Assembly: GCA_017962165.1 (NCBI GenBank)
Contig: JAGCVW010000014.1
Location: 1 to 64,000 of the forward strand
DNA from: Bacteroidales bacterium
GTDB lineage: Bacteria > Bacteroidota > Bacteroidia > Bacteroidales > UBA932
Direction: 5' to 3'
Length of the DNA stretch: 64,000 bases
In this document: in pieces, positions 32,953-41,561 of the stretch
Numbering within the stretch: the first letter of the stretch is position 1
How the letters are laid out: each line of letters starts with the position of its first letter
The notes under the pieces: model-generated
Database searches by the model: none
Seen by the model: only the letters and a program-made list of their open reading frames with translations
What the model was told of the DNA's origin: nothing
Program-made: the position numbers and the translations under genes

Positions 32953-32960
32953 CGTCCATT

Positions 32961-33012
32961 ATAGGTGAAAATCGGACCTACTGTTAGCAACCGGTTAGCC
33001 TGTGGCAAACAG
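32961..33012 (+). other. Structured 5' leader of the pilus operon (unclassified)
   Basis: The leader can form TAGGT/ACCTA (32962-32966 with 32976-32980) and CTGTT/AACAG (32981-32985 with 33008-33012). The latter encloses an AACCGGTT palindrome and GCC/GGC. The GGTGAAAATC string recalls part of cobalamin riboswitches, but the rest of that motif is missing, so I make no riboswitch call. Confidence 0.3.
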
Positions 33013-33028
33013 AAATTTTTGAGTTAAA

Positions 33029-34984
33029 ATGCAGACAGGACGCACTACAGCGCAGATTTTGAAATCTATCGCAGCTCGGCTCGCGGTGGTTGTCCTGCTC
33101 GTTTTCTCAAACGCTTTTTTTGTACGCGCGCATGGTATTGACGCGAACGTGGATGCCCGCATGAGGGTGCACTTCCGTTTCGACTCTTCTGAACTTGTCC
33201 AGGACTACATGTCCAATGAATCTGCGATTCTTTCCCTCGATCAGTTCCTTAAAGCGACCGATTCTCAGGTGGATGTCCAGATCATCGCTTATTCTTCACC
33301 TGAAGGAAACGAATCTTATAACAAGCGCCTGTCTTATCGCCGTGCCGTTGCAGTCAAGGATTATATCCTTTCCGTAGTCCCCGGAGCAAATCCGACCATT
33401 ATGGTCATGCCTGAGTCCGAGGCCTGGAAGCAGTTCCGCAAGTATGTCCTCAGCGACAAGAAACTCTCTGCCGAGTCCCGTTCCGAATTACTCTTTGTAA
33501 TCGATTCCGATGCTACCGCCGACGAGAAGGAAGAGCTCATCAAGGCCAATCCTGATTATAAGCGCCTCTATACCAAGTACTTCCGCTCTCTCCGTTATGC
33601 CGATATCTCGCTGAGAATTAAGAAATCGGCCGTGTTCGCGTATACTGCTGCGAATTCCGCCGCTTCGACTCCTGTGGTTTACTTCCCCGTCGGCTCTTCC
33701 AACGTGGTTCCGGGATACAAGAATAATGAAACCAATCTCGAAGAGATGGTCGCTTTCTTCCGTGAGAATCCCAGCGCTGCTGATGACTTTGTCATTGTAG
33801 GCTCGGCTTCCCCCGAAGGTCCGACCTCGCTGAACAACAGGCTCGCCCTTATGCGCGCCAAGATTCTCGCCGACTATATCGCCGAGCGTGTTCCCGAACT
33901 TCGCGGAAAGCTTAAGATCAAGTCCGCCGGTGAGGACTGGGCTGGTCTTCGCGATGCCGTCTGCGCCGAGGAGAGCCTTACTCCAGAGCAGAAGTCATTG
34001 ATTTGCTCGATCATCGACAGCGATGCTCCTTCAGCCGACAAGAAGGCGGCCCTGAAGCAGCACCCCGCATACAAGACCGTCAGCACCAGGTGCTTTGAGA
34101 ATCTCCGCTGCCAGTCCGTGGCTCCCGCCGATTCTTCGTGCGCGCGTACGTCCGCGTCCGTGAACAATGAGCCCGTTGCAGAAGAGCCCGCCAACGATGA
34201 GCCCGCAGCAGTCGATCAGCAGGGCAATGCCGATACGACCTCCGTGGTTCCCGTCGACACTCTGCCTCGTCTGCCCCGTCTCGCCCGCCTCAGCACCAAG
34301 GCCGCCGTCCTCGGCGAGTCCGCTCCCGTTGAGCGCGACACTACCTTCGCGGAAAGCGGCTCCCGCTTCGACAATGCTGACTCCACCGCAACCGAAAGAG
34401 TCCCCTTCGTGGCCGTTGCCAACAACTTCCTCGCAAACCTCGCCACCGTCGGTACAGCTTTCCATACCGTCCCGATCCAGGCCGGCATCGAGGTCCCTGT
34501 AGGCGACCAGTGGAGCATCTATGCCGATTACCTCGGAACCGCCCCCTGGCATGCCTGGAACGGCAATGCAGACTGCGTTGAGCTCCTGCACTGGACCCTC
34601 GGAACCAGATGGTATCCCGGCAGCAAGTTCGCCACTCCTTTCACTCCCGGCGGAACCGAAAGGATACTTGAAGGCTGGTACGCCTCTCTCTCTGTCGGCG
34701 GCGGTTATTATGACTTCGAGCACAACGGCAAGGGATACCAGGGCGAAGAGGTTCTCGGATCCCTCGGCCTCGGCTACAGCCTCTGCTTCAACGAGCACTG
34801 GAGCCTGAACTTCGGCATCGGTTTCGGCCCGATGTTCACCCAGTGGCGCTACTACGAAAAGAAATCAACCAGCCAGGCGCTGGTCTACAAATACAGCGGC
34901 AACTCCAAGTACTTCGGACCTACCGAGGCCAAGGTGTCGCTGACTTACTTGTTTTACGTCAACAGAAAGAAGAACAACAGATAA
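33029..34984 (+). CDS. Pilus-locus outer-membrane protein: two OmpA-like domains plus DUF3575 barrel
   Basis: 651 residues. A signal sequence (AARLAVVVLLVFSNAFFVRAHG) precedes two related OmpA-like units (about 40-220 and 225-370). Both share a core strand pattern (VDVQIIAYSSPEGNESYNKR and DDFVIVGSASPEGPTSLNNR) and an R-x-x-x-V/I-x-D-Y-I helix. Each is followed by a DUF3868-like stretch ending in LFVIDSDA or CSIIDSDA plus an HPAYK-like segment. A Pro/Ala/Glu linker (about 370-450) leads to a C-terminal DUF3575-type barrel (HTVPIQAGIEVPVGDQWSIY to VSLTYLFYVN). Such proteins open type V pilus loci of Bacteroidales and probably link the assembly site to peptidoglycan or the outer membrane. First gene after the promoter at 32945. 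Confidence 0.82.
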   Translation: MQTGRTTAQILKSIAARLAVVVLLVFSNAFFVRAHGIDANVDARMRVHFRFDSSELVQDYMSNESAILSLDQFLKATDSQVDVQIIAYSSPEGNESYNKRLSYRRAVAVKDYILSVVPGANPTIMVMPESEAWKQFRKYVLSDKKLSAESRSELLFVIDSDATADEKEELIKANPDYKRLYTKYFRSLRYADISLRIKKSAVFAYTAANSAASTPVVYFPVGSSNVVPGYKNNETNLEEMVAFFRENPSAADDFVIVGSASPEGPTSLNNRLALMRAKILADYIAERVPELRGKLKIKSAGEDWAGLRDAVCAEESLTPEQKSLICSIIDSDAPSADKKAALKQHPAYKTVSTRCFENLRCQSVAPADSSCARTSASVNNEPVAEEPANDEPAAVDQQGNADTTSVVPVDTLPRLPRLARLSTKAAVLGESAPVERDTTFAESGSRFDNADSTATERVPFVAVANNFLANLATVGTAFHTVPIQAGIEVPVGDQWSIYADYLGTAPWHAWNGNADCVELLHWTLGTRWYPGSKFATPFTPGGTERILEGWYASLSVGGGYYDFEHNGKGYQGEEVLGSLGLGYSLCFNEHWSLNFGIGFGPMFTQWRYYEKKSTSQALVYKYSGNSKYFGPTEAKVSLTYLFYVNRKKNNR

Positions 34985-34987
34985 GAG

Positions 34988-36025
34988 ATGAGAAGGCGTC
35001 TGTTCATACTTGCATTTGCGATTCTCGCGGTCCTTACAGGCTGTGAGCGTCGTGAGCTGCAGTACGAAAACGTGATCGTTGACCTCAACCTCAACCTCAA
35101 CCTCAACGTTCGCGTCAACGGAAGGATCGAGAAGATGCCCGATCCTGAAATGATGCGCGTCATGTTCTTCGATCCTTACAGTTACGACTTCGTTACCGAA
35201 TCTTACCTCCCTGCAAAGGGTGGCCGTGTAACTATCGCCCCTGGTAAGTACAAGTTCATCGCCTACAACTTCGATACTGAGGCTACCCTCATCCGCGGCG
35301 ACAAGAACTACGATACTATCGAGGCTTACACCAACGAAGTCTCCTCGGCCCTCAAGTCCAACATGCTCAACGCCCTGCGTTACGGCAAGCTCGCCCATGC
35401 GACCAAGGCGGATCCCGAATCCGACGTCTGGGAGACAGCAATCAGGAAGGTGCAGGAAAGCGCGGTTATCTACGAGCCTGATCACCTCTACGTGAGCCAC
35501 CAGGACATCGAGGTCCTCAACATCCAGGGAACCCAGACCATCGAGGCCGAGGCCGAGACGGTTATCGAGACCTGGCAGATCTCAGTCCGCATCAAGAACG
35601 AGCAGTACATGGCTTCGGCCCGCGCTCTCCTTACCGGACAGATCGCATCCAACTTCATCGGACTCCCGAAGGAAGAGGGTAAGACCGACACGGACGTTAC
35701 CCTCATGTTCGACATGAACGCCGCCTTCGATTCCGACTCCAACGACATCGTAGTGGGACAGTTCAACACCTTCGGAAAGAACCCGAACGTCGAGAGCCGT
35801 CTCCTCCTCACCATTATTATAAAGACCGTGGGCGGCGACACCATCTCCTGGACCCGTGATATTACAGACGAGTTCATGATGGAAGAGAACATCGAGAACC
35901 AGACCATCGAGATCATCGATGAGACGATCGAGATCGACCCGCCCGAGAATCCTACCGGCGGCAACGGCGGCTTCCAGCCTGGCGTTGACGACTGGGATCA
36001 GGAAGATATTCCGATAACAATTTAA
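34988..36025 (+). CDS. DUF5119-family lipoprotein, likely pilus anchor/assembly component
   Basis: 345 residues. Lipobox ILAVLTGC sets Cys19; a GAG precedes the ATG, which is 3 bases after the previous stop. The mature part is beta-rich and matches the DUF5119 proteins of Bacteroidales pilus loci (MRVMFFDPYSYDFVTESYLP, GRVTIAPGKYKFIAYNFDTE, ADPESDVWETAIRKVQESAV, IRIKNEQYMASARALLTGQI). These resemble FimB/Mfa2 anchors in position and fold type. A fourfold CTCAAC repeat encodes alternating Leu-Asn near residue 35. The C-terminus is Pro/Gly-rich (PPENPTGGNGGFQPGVDDWD). It probably anchors the shaft in the outer membrane; no experiment is implied. Confidence 0.8.
   Translation: MRRRLFILAFAILAVLTGCERRELQYENVIVDLNLNLNLNVRVNGRIEKMPDPEMMRVMFFDPYSYDFVTESYLPAKGGRVTIAPGKYKFIAYNFDTEATLIRGDKNYDTIEAYTNEVSSALKSNMLNALRYGKLAHATKADPESDVWETAIRKVQESAVIYEPDHLYVSHQDIEVLNIQGTQTIEAEAETVIETWQISVRIKNEQYMASARALLTGQIASNFIGLPKEEGKTDTDVTLMFDMNAAFDSDSNDIVVGQFNTFGKNPNVESRLLLTIIIKTVGGDTISWTRDITDEFMMEENIENQTIEIIDETIEIDPPENPTGGNGGFQPGVDDWDQEDIPITI
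35084..35107 (+). repeat. Four tandem CTCAAC hexamers in the DUF5119 gene
   Basis: Four perfect copies of CTCAAC coding for Leu-Asn pairs in the mature N-terminus. Length changes would keep the reading frame. Confidence 0.7.
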
Positions 36026-36066
36026 AAATCAATATGTTAAACCATTTTATAAACAATCAAAATTTT

Positions 36067-37170
36067 ATGAAAACCAATCAATTGATTCTTGCAGCAGCGC
36101 TGGTAGCGCTCGCAGCATGTTCCAAGGAGAACATCCAGATCAACGGACCTTCTTCCCTTGGCGACAACGAAATCGGCTTCCAGGCGGTTACCCGCAAGGC
36201 AACAAAGGCCGACAACGCCATCATCAATGGCGCCACCTACGACACCCTCAACACTTTCAAGGTGTGGGGATGGCTTACTGAGAAGGACGGCAACGAGGCC
36301 TATTCCGACCTCTCCGTCAACGACGAGTCCAACTTCATGACCAACCTGAAGATTGAGTACACCAAGGGCCGTGACAACAGTCGTGCAAAGGCCTGGAGGA
36401 ATGCCCAGAACTACTACTACTGGCCCTTCACCGGAAGGATCAGCTTCCTTGCAATCCATCCTTCTGCCGTTGCTCCCACTACCGCAAAATGGGGCGCCAA
36501 CGATAAGCCTAAGGCTACCATCGACGATTACACCGTAGTAGGCAAGGATTCCACCGACCTTATGTTCGGTATCGCCGAGGATGCAAGAAGGGCGACCGCT
36601 CTTCCTCTCAAGTTCTACCACGCCCTTTCGCAGATCCAGTTCCGCGTCAGGACCCATGAGGATTACACCGTCGACAACGTCGAGTTCAAGATCGACAGCG
36701 TCAAGATCAACAACATCGACCTTTCCGGCGACGTCGCCTATGAAGACGAGGTCATCACCTGGAACAACAATGAAGATCAGGATACCCTCAAGGTTTACTA
36801 CAAGGGAACTCAGGTCGTGACCTACGCTCAGGGAGCGAACGATACTGAAAAGAATAACAATGCGGCTCTCTACGGACGCGCACTCGTCATGGTCCCTCAG
36901 CCTGAAAACAACAAGGCTTCTGAACTTGATCAGGCAGATCCTGCATATGATGCAAACGACAATGTCCAGACTACCCTCACCATCGGCTACACCATGAAGC
37001 AGGGCAACAACGCCGAGATTTCCGGTACCGTTGAAGTCGCTGCTCCTCAGGAGTGGGTCGCAGGAAAGAAGTATCTTTACACTCTGAACTTCAAACTCGA
37101 CGAGATTCTCTTCAACCCTACAGTCAACGACTGGGTAAAGGTTGACGTAGAGGCGATCAACGTCATCTAA
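36067..37170 (+). CDS. Fimbrillin-family lipoprotein (pilus subunit 1)
   Basis: 367 residues from the ATG at 36067. An in-frame ATG at 36034 would put 11 polar residues before the signal peptide, which argues against it. Lipobox LVALAAC (Cys18). The Mfa-like/fimbrillin pattern is present: GFQAVTRKATKAD (residues 38-49), NTFKVWGWLTEKDG, NYYYWPFTGRISFLAIHPSA, KFYHALSQIQFRVRT, and the final strand NPTVNDWVKVDVEAI. Prepilins of this class are lipidated, exported, then cut near a basic residue in the N-terminal strand. KATKA (44-48) is the likely site. It is the first of six subunit genes in a row. Confidence 0.87.
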   Translation: MKTNQLILAAALVALAACSKENIQINGPSSLGDNEIGFQAVTRKATKADNAIINGATYDTLNTFKVWGWLTEKDGNEAYSDLSVNDESNFMTNLKIEYTKGRDNSRAKAWRNAQNYYYWPFTGRISFLAIHPSAVAPTTAKWGANDKPKATIDDYTVVGKDSTDLMFGIAEDARRATALPLKFYHALSQIQFRVRTHEDYTVDNVEFKIDSVKINNIDLSGDVAYEDEVITWNNNEDQDTLKVYYKGTQVVTYAQGANDTEKNNNAALYGRALVMVPQPENNKASELDQADPAYDANDNVQTTLTIGYTMKQGNNAEISGTVEVAAPQEWVAGKKYLYTLNFKLDEILFNPTVNDWVKVDVEAINVI

Positions 37171-37182
37171 TCAATAGATAAC

Positions 37183-37208
37183 AAGTAATTTTTTTAAGTA
37201 ATTTTTTT
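37183..37208 (+). repeat. Two tandem 13-base repeats (AAGTAATTTTTTT) between subunit genes
   Basis: Two perfect adjacent copies (37183-37195 and 37196-37208) between the first and second fimbrillin genes, 16 bases before the next ATG. The T-runs lack a stable stem, so this is not a classical terminator, but it may lower read-through or be slippage-prone. Confidence 0.6.
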
Positions 37209-37223
37209 AATAATAAAACCACA

Positions 37224-38303
37224 ATGAAAAAGTATTTCATCATCGCAGTCGCAGCACTTGTAGCACTTGCTGCCTGCTCAAAATCTGAGATCGACCCCTC
37301 TGCCCAGAAGGATCGCGCAATCAAATTCACTGCTGTCGCTGGGAAAGCAACAAAGGCTCCCATCGAGTCTGCCTACTATCCGACAGACATTCCTTTTGGA
37401 GTATACTGTTATGCTCTCACATCTGGTACATGGGCATCGAATAGCGCTTCTGGCCAGCTATACATGGACAATGAGACTGTTTCTTACAACACCACTGTTG
37501 ACGCAAACGGTATCTATGCCACTGCCACAACTTACTATTGGCCTCTTTCCGGTTCGCTGACCTTCATTGGATACTCTCCTAAGAACACCACTGGAACAGT
37601 TGCCTATAACAATAGCGCCAAGGTTCTCACCGTTACCGACTTCACCGTCAACTCTTCTGCAGCTGCCCAGCAAGACCTTATGTGGTCAACCACACAGGCA
37701 GACTGCACAGATTCCAGCACAGGTGATAAAGGAAATTATCTTTCTGCCTCAGATGACACTCAGAGCATCAATAAGGGCGTAAACATGGTTTTCCACCACG
37801 CTCTTTCACAGGTGAAATTCAATGTGAAGAAAGCTGCGGGTCTTGATGACTACACTATTACCGTTAACGCCATCTCATTCCATGCGAAGAACACAGGAAC
37901 CCTTACGGTTACCGCAGATTCTCCCTCCTGGGGTACTACCGCTGATTATCTCACTGGCACAGCGGCATTTGATTATGTTGCCGGTACTGGCTTGTCTGTA
38001 GTGGCTCCCAATAATAGCGCTGCGAATTTTGCCGCCTTCGGTGTCGCTAATATGCCAATCCCTCAGGCGCTTACCGCAGGTGATCAGACTTTCACCGTCA
38101 CTTACTCACTCGCCAAAGGATCAGTGAACCTTGGTCAGAAGACTACAGATCCCGTTGATCTTTTGGGAAATACTGTCACTGCATGGGCACCTAACACCAT
38201 CTACAACTACAATATCGTCATCGACCTGAAGAAGATTTACTTCAATCCTACTATCGAGACTTGGGCAACTCCTGAGCAGAGCCAGCAGATCGATGTTCAG
38301 TAA
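37224..38303 (+). CDS. Fimbrillin-family lipoprotein (pilus subunit 2)
   Basis: 359 residues. Signal MKKYFIIAVAALVALAAC with Cys18. Shared fimbrillin landmarks: IKFTAVAGKATKAP (residues 33-46), TDIPFGVYCYAL, TTYYWPLSGSLTFIGYSP, MVFHHALSQVKFNVKKA, and the final strand NPTIETWATPEQSQQI. Close in plan to the subunit at 40608. Ser/Thr-rich with few charged residues, as expected for a shaft subunit. It lies 53 bases after subunit 1 with a tandem T-rich repeat between them. It could be the major or an alternative shaft protein. Confidence 0.87.
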   Translation: MKKYFIIAVAALVALAACSKSEIDPSAQKDRAIKFTAVAGKATKAPIESAYYPTDIPFGVYCYALTSGTWASNSASGQLYMDNETVSYNTTVDANGIYATATTYYWPLSGSLTFIGYSPKNTTGTVAYNNSAKVLTVTDFTVNSSAAAQQDLMWSTTQADCTDSSTGDKGNYLSASDDTQSINKGVNMVFHHALSQVKFNVKKAAGLDDYTITVNAISFHAKNTGTLTVTADSPSWGTTADYLTGTAAFDYVAGTGLSVVAPNNSAANFAAFGVANMPIPQALTAGDQTFTVTYSLAKGSVNLGQKTTDPVDLLGNTVTAWAPNTIYNYNIVIDLKKIYFNPTIETWATPEQSQQIDVQ

Positions 38304-38343
38304 TTCACAGATTTCAAACAAAAACAAATAACACTATCATTTT

Positions 38344-39474
38344 ATGAAAAAGATTTTAGTTATCGCAGCGGCTGCCCTCGCATTTGCAGCATGCTCCAAG
38401 ACCGAGGTCCTCATGCCTGAGGCTGCCTCCATCGACTTCGCTCCCAACGCCCTCTCGACCAAGGCGCTGGTGCTTCCCAACGGCAATGCCGGTACCACCC
38501 AGAATTTCCCTGACGACCAGACCTTCAACGTGTTCGCTTTCGCCGACTTCGACGGCCCCAACGCGAATACCTATGTCACCAACTACAAGACCCCGCTCAT
38601 GAACGATGTCACCATCGGCAATCAGAACGGAGACTGGAAGGCCATTCTCGCACCCGGCGAGGATCCTTACCTCTGGCCTGCAACCGGTACCGTGGATTTC
38701 TACGCTTACTATCCCAGCAGCCTCACCGCAGTGTTTGACACCCTGGCGGCTCCCAAGGGCATCAAGCTCAATGACGTCGTCCTCGGCTCTTCGGTGGGTG
38801 ATCAGATCGATCCTCTCGTAGCCAGCACCCTGGCACAGTCCGCTCCCAACAAGCCCAAGGTCGGTATCGTCTTCAAGCACATCACCAGCCAGATCGCTGT
38901 GACCGCTTTCGACGCCACCAAGACCAAGTCTCTCCGCGGCAAGATCGCCCTCGAGAAGGTTACCTTCAAGAACATGAAGACCAGCGGTAACTACACCGAA
39001 GGTTCCACCACCGGCAAGGGAACATGGAGCAGCATTAACACCAAGGCCGACTTCACCTCCTTCTCCGGAAAAGAGGTCCTCGACACCCTTGAGTCCTATC
39101 TCTCCGCAGACCAGTTCAGCTCCGCTATCAACAACAGCGCTGCATTTGTCGTGATTCCTGAGGACATCCTTGAGGTCGACAACACCAACAACACCCACCA
39201 GTATATTGAGGTTCAGTACAGCGTAAAGTCTTATACTGTCAACGGCCTTGTGTATCCTGCAATCCCCACCCAGACCATCAACATCCCTCTCTTTGGAAAG
39301 GGCGTAACGGGTGAGACCCTGCAGAACGGCAAGCGTTATGTCTTCCACCTCGGCCTTTCCCTCGACAAGGCAAACAACGAAATTATGTTTGCTCCTCAGG
39401 TCGACGGTTGGGATACCGAAGATATTAACGGTATTACAGTTGATGTCGTCAACAACGTGCTGATGAACAACTAG
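38344..39474 (+). CDS. Fimbrillin-family lipoprotein (pilus subunit 3)
   Basis: 376 residues. Signal MKKILVIAAAALAFAAC with Cys17. SIDFAPNALSTKAL carries the STKA variant (38-41) of the processing motif. Then QTFNVFAFADFDG, DPYLWPATGTVDFYAYYPSS, IVFKHITSQIAVTAFD, and the final strand APQVDGWDTEDINGITVDVV. 40 bases after subunit 2. A stable hairpin (39505-39549) follows its stop, so this may mark the border between abundant shaft subunits and less abundant distal ones. Confidence 0.86.
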   Translation: MKKILVIAAAALAFAACSKTEVLMPEAASIDFAPNALSTKALVLPNGNAGTTQNFPDDQTFNVFAFADFDGPNANTYVTNYKTPLMNDVTIGNQNGDWKAILAPGEDPYLWPATGTVDFYAYYPSSLTAVFDTLAAPKGIKLNDVVLGSSVGDQIDPLVASTLAQSAPNKPKVGIVFKHITSQIAVTAFDATKTKSLRGKIALEKVTFKNMKTSGNYTEGSTTGKGTWSSINTKADFTSFSGKEVLDTLESYLSADQFSSAINNSAAFVVIPEDILEVDNTNNTHQYIEVQYSVKSYTVNGLVYPAIPTQTINIPLFGKGVTGETLQNGKRYVFHLGLSLDKANNEIMFAPQVDGWDTEDINGITVDVVNNVLMNN

Positions 39475-39504
39475 TGCCTGTGGGAATCGATTGTTTATAA
39501 TATA

Positions 39505-39549
39505 GTCTCCATCCGGGCGGAGCAATCCGGCCCCGCCCGGGGAAGAGAC
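39505..39549 (+). other. Intercistronic hairpin after pilus subunit 3
   Basis: GTCTC (39505-39509) pairs with GAGAC (39545-39549), and CCGGGCG (39513-39519) with CGCCCGG (39534-39540), closing a 14-base loop. No U-tract follows, so it looks more like an attenuator, processing site or 3'-end stabiliser than a full terminator. Confidence 0.55.
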
Positions 39550-39564
39550 AAAAAAACGATCAGA

Positions 39565-40611
39565 GTGAATAGCAGACTGTCAGTAACAATGTTCGTAGCC
39601 GCGGCACTTGCTGCATGCACGACGAGCGCCCCGCTTCCTGCAAGTCAGGAGGAGATGGTGTTCTCGGCGGTAGCCTCGCATTCGGTCAAGAACATAATCA
39701 CTACTACGAACTACCCGCTTGACGAGCCGTTCATAGTGGAGGCGGTCTATTATTCCAACGGGGACGACAGCGCCGAAGGCGAAACATTCATCACTCAGGA
39801 CACGGTACGCTACAGCTTCGATAAAGCTCTGTGGAAGTCAGACGGCGAGTACTTCTGGCCGAAGAAAGGCAAACTTGTCTTCTATGCCGGTTCGCCGATT
39901 CTTCCCAATGTGACGGTAAGCCCCGACAGCGGGGTGGAAGCCGACTGGAGCATCCCTACCGAAGCCGAGACCGAAACCGACCTGTGCTTTGCGCGCACGG
40001 TTGAGAGTTGCGAGGCCCATTCTTCGATGGTGCCCATCGTGTTCAACCACGCACTCAGCCAGATCTGCTTCAAGGCCCGTACGGTGAAGAACTATTCTTC
40101 ATCCTACAAGGAGGGCAACCTGATCCAGGCTAACCAGATTACCATGGTACTTGACTCCGTGAAGATGCGCTCAATACTGTCCGAAGGGCATTTTACCCAG
40201 CGCCCGCGCGGATGGGACGTCAATCCCGACGTCAAGTCCGGCTACACGGTGTTCGACAAACCGGAAGGCCAGGAACTCAAGTGTGACCGTTACGACAACC
40301 CTATCCTAAGTCCGATCGGCACTATGCTGATGGTCCCGCAAACCCTTTCAGAAGACGCGGTTATCGAAGAATGGCACCACGCCGTGGTGCGCTCGAGCGT
40401 GACCGACAGTTCTACCGGAAGCATCGTTTCGGACAATACCTACACGATCCCCGGATCGACCGTAATCCAAATCTCCAAGTATTGCGAGAGATGGATTATG
40501 GACTTCAAATACACCATACGCCTTATAGTAGGCCTCGATGAGCCCAGCACCCTCGCGGTTGCCGTCACCGACTGGACCGAAACCAAGGAAATAATAATAG
40601 GCGACGAATGA
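39565..40611 (+). CDS. Fimbrillin-family lipoprotein (pilus subunit 4, minor)
   Basis: 348 residues from a GTG at 39565; the next ATG would delete most of the signal peptide. Lipobox AAALAAC (Cys18). The Mfa-like plan is retained: MVFSAVASHSVKNI, YPLDEPFIVEAVYY, GEYFWPKKGKLVFYAGSPIL, VPIVFNHALSQICFKARTVK, and a last strand AVAVTDWTETKEIIIGDE. Unlike its neighbours it has SVKN instead of a (A/E)T(K/R)A motif, so its N-terminal processing may differ. It is the first gene after the intercistronic hairpin; its stop overlaps the next start (ATGA). Confidence 0.82.
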   Translation: MNSRLSVTMFVAAALAACTTSAPLPASQEEMVFSAVASHSVKNIITTTNYPLDEPFIVEAVYYSNGDDSAEGETFITQDTVRYSFDKALWKSDGEYFWPKKGKLVFYAGSPILPNVTVSPDSGVEADWSIPTEAETETDLCFARTVESCEAHSSMVPIVFNHALSQICFKARTVKNYSSSYKEGNLIQANQITMVLDSVKMRSILSEGHFTQRPRGWDVNPDVKSGYTVFDKPEGQELKCDRYDNPILSPIGTMLMVPQTLSEDAVIEEWHHAVVRSSVTDSSTGSIVSDNTYTIPGSTVIQISKYCERWIMDFKYTIRLIVGLDEPSTLAVAVTDWTETKEIIIGDE

Positions 40612-41561
40612 GAAAACGAATACTATTTATAGCAATGGCGGCTGTCATCTCGGCGGCCTGCGTGAAGACTGAAAACGACGGAAACAACGTCATTTCCTTC
40701 GCGCCGGTGGCCTCCAAGGCGACCAGAGCCATCATCGATGGGACCACCTATCCCACCGGCGAATCGTTCGTGGTGAGCGCCTATGTGGGCACTACGGCTT
40801 ATTTCGAAAATCATACTGCCTCCTATTCGTCGACCCCTCAACTGTGGGAAACCTCCACCGTCGAATATTGGCCTCTCGGCGGTTCCCTCACATTCATCGC
40901 GTATAGCCCTGCAAGCGTCGGCGGCCTCTCGATCGACGCGACAAACGGCGTTACTGTTTCAGACTATACCATCCAAAGCGCAGAGGCGATGACTACCGAT
41001 CTCCTCTACGCCACCTACACGGTCGCGGACTGTTCGGCGCATCCCGCCTCAGTGCCGCTGACCTTCTCGCACGCCCTCTCCCAGATAGTATTCAAGGTGA
41101 AGGCTGCGGACTATTACTCGACCCAGGGAAACGCGATTTCCCTGGCCATGTCGTCCCTCTCCCTCAGCGGAATCCTCTCAGTGGGCGATTTTGCGGACGG
41201 AAGCTGGGACAATCAGGAGACGGCGCACACATATGCGCTGCGCTCCACGCCCATCTCTCTGACCTACAACAATCAGAATGCGGTCACTGCAGATGTGTGC
41301 GCCTATCTGTTCCTGCCTCAGACTCTGGCGGCCGATGCGAGCCTGCATGTAGGCTACAGCATCACCCAGACCATCTCGGGAACAGATTACACAGTGGACA
41401 ATCCTCCGGTCAGCATCCCTCTCGGCACGACCACAATCTCCGAGTGGGAGCCCGGTAAAAAATATATTTATACTATAAGTATTGGACTTGACAACCTCAT
41501 CGAATTCACCGCGACGGCTAACGAGTGGACGGCCCAGGAAGGTGGAGTGGTTGTCGAATGA
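40608..41561 (+). CDS. Fimbrillin-family lipoprotein (pilus subunit 5)
   Basis: 317 residues. Signal MRKRILFIAMAAVISAAC with Cys18. VISFAPVASKATRAIIDGTT carries KATRA at 37-41. Further landmarks are YPTGESFVVSAYVG, STVEYWPLGGSLTFIAYSPA, VPLTFSHALSQIVFKVKAAD, and the final strand EFTATANEWTAQEGGVVVE. Very similar in plan to subunit 2, so the two are probably duplicates. Translationally coupled on both sides by ATGA overlaps. Confidence 0.87.
   Translation: MRKRILFIAMAAVISAACVKTENDGNNVISFAPVASKATRAIIDGTTYPTGESFVVSAYVGTTAYFENHTASYSSTPQLWETSTVEYWPLGGSLTFIAYSPASVGGLSIDATNGVTVSDYTIQSAEAMTTDLLYATYTVADCSAHPASVPLTFSHALSQIVFKVKAADYYSTQGNAISLAMSSLSLSGILSVGDFADGSWDNQETAHTYALRSTPISLTYNNQNAVTADVCAYLFLPQTLAADASLHVGYSITQTISGTDYTVDNPPVSIPLGTTTISEWEPGKKYIYTISIGLDNLIEFTATANEWTAQEGGVVVE

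Larger units (their letters stand above)
32534..33028. other. 495-base regulatory region between the AraC-type gene and the pilus operon
   Basis: An AT-rich region with no convincing gene; a 62-codon - strand frame at 32771-32959 covers the promoter and looks spurious. From left to right it holds the regulator promoter (32569-32576), an AT-rich stretch with nothing recognisable (32580-32790), three TTTCGAAA sites (32793-32861), a G9 tract (32869-32877), a TTTTG (-33-like, 32923-32927), the pilus operon -7 box (32945-32952) and a structured leader (32961-33012). Confidence 0.75.

Noticed and set aside
32771..32959. 62-codon - strand frame in the pilus promoter region
   Set aside because: It spans the pilus -7 box, the G9 tract and the TTTCGAAA sites, and encodes nothing recognisable.
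32961..33012. Cobalamin riboswitch upstream of the pilus operon
   Set aside because: Only a short string resembles the motif; the B12 box and the multi-helix core are not present in the roughly 70-base leader.
37183..37208. Terminator between pilus subunits 1 and 2
   Set aside because: The T-runs belong to a tandem repeat without a stem; no hairpin precedes them.
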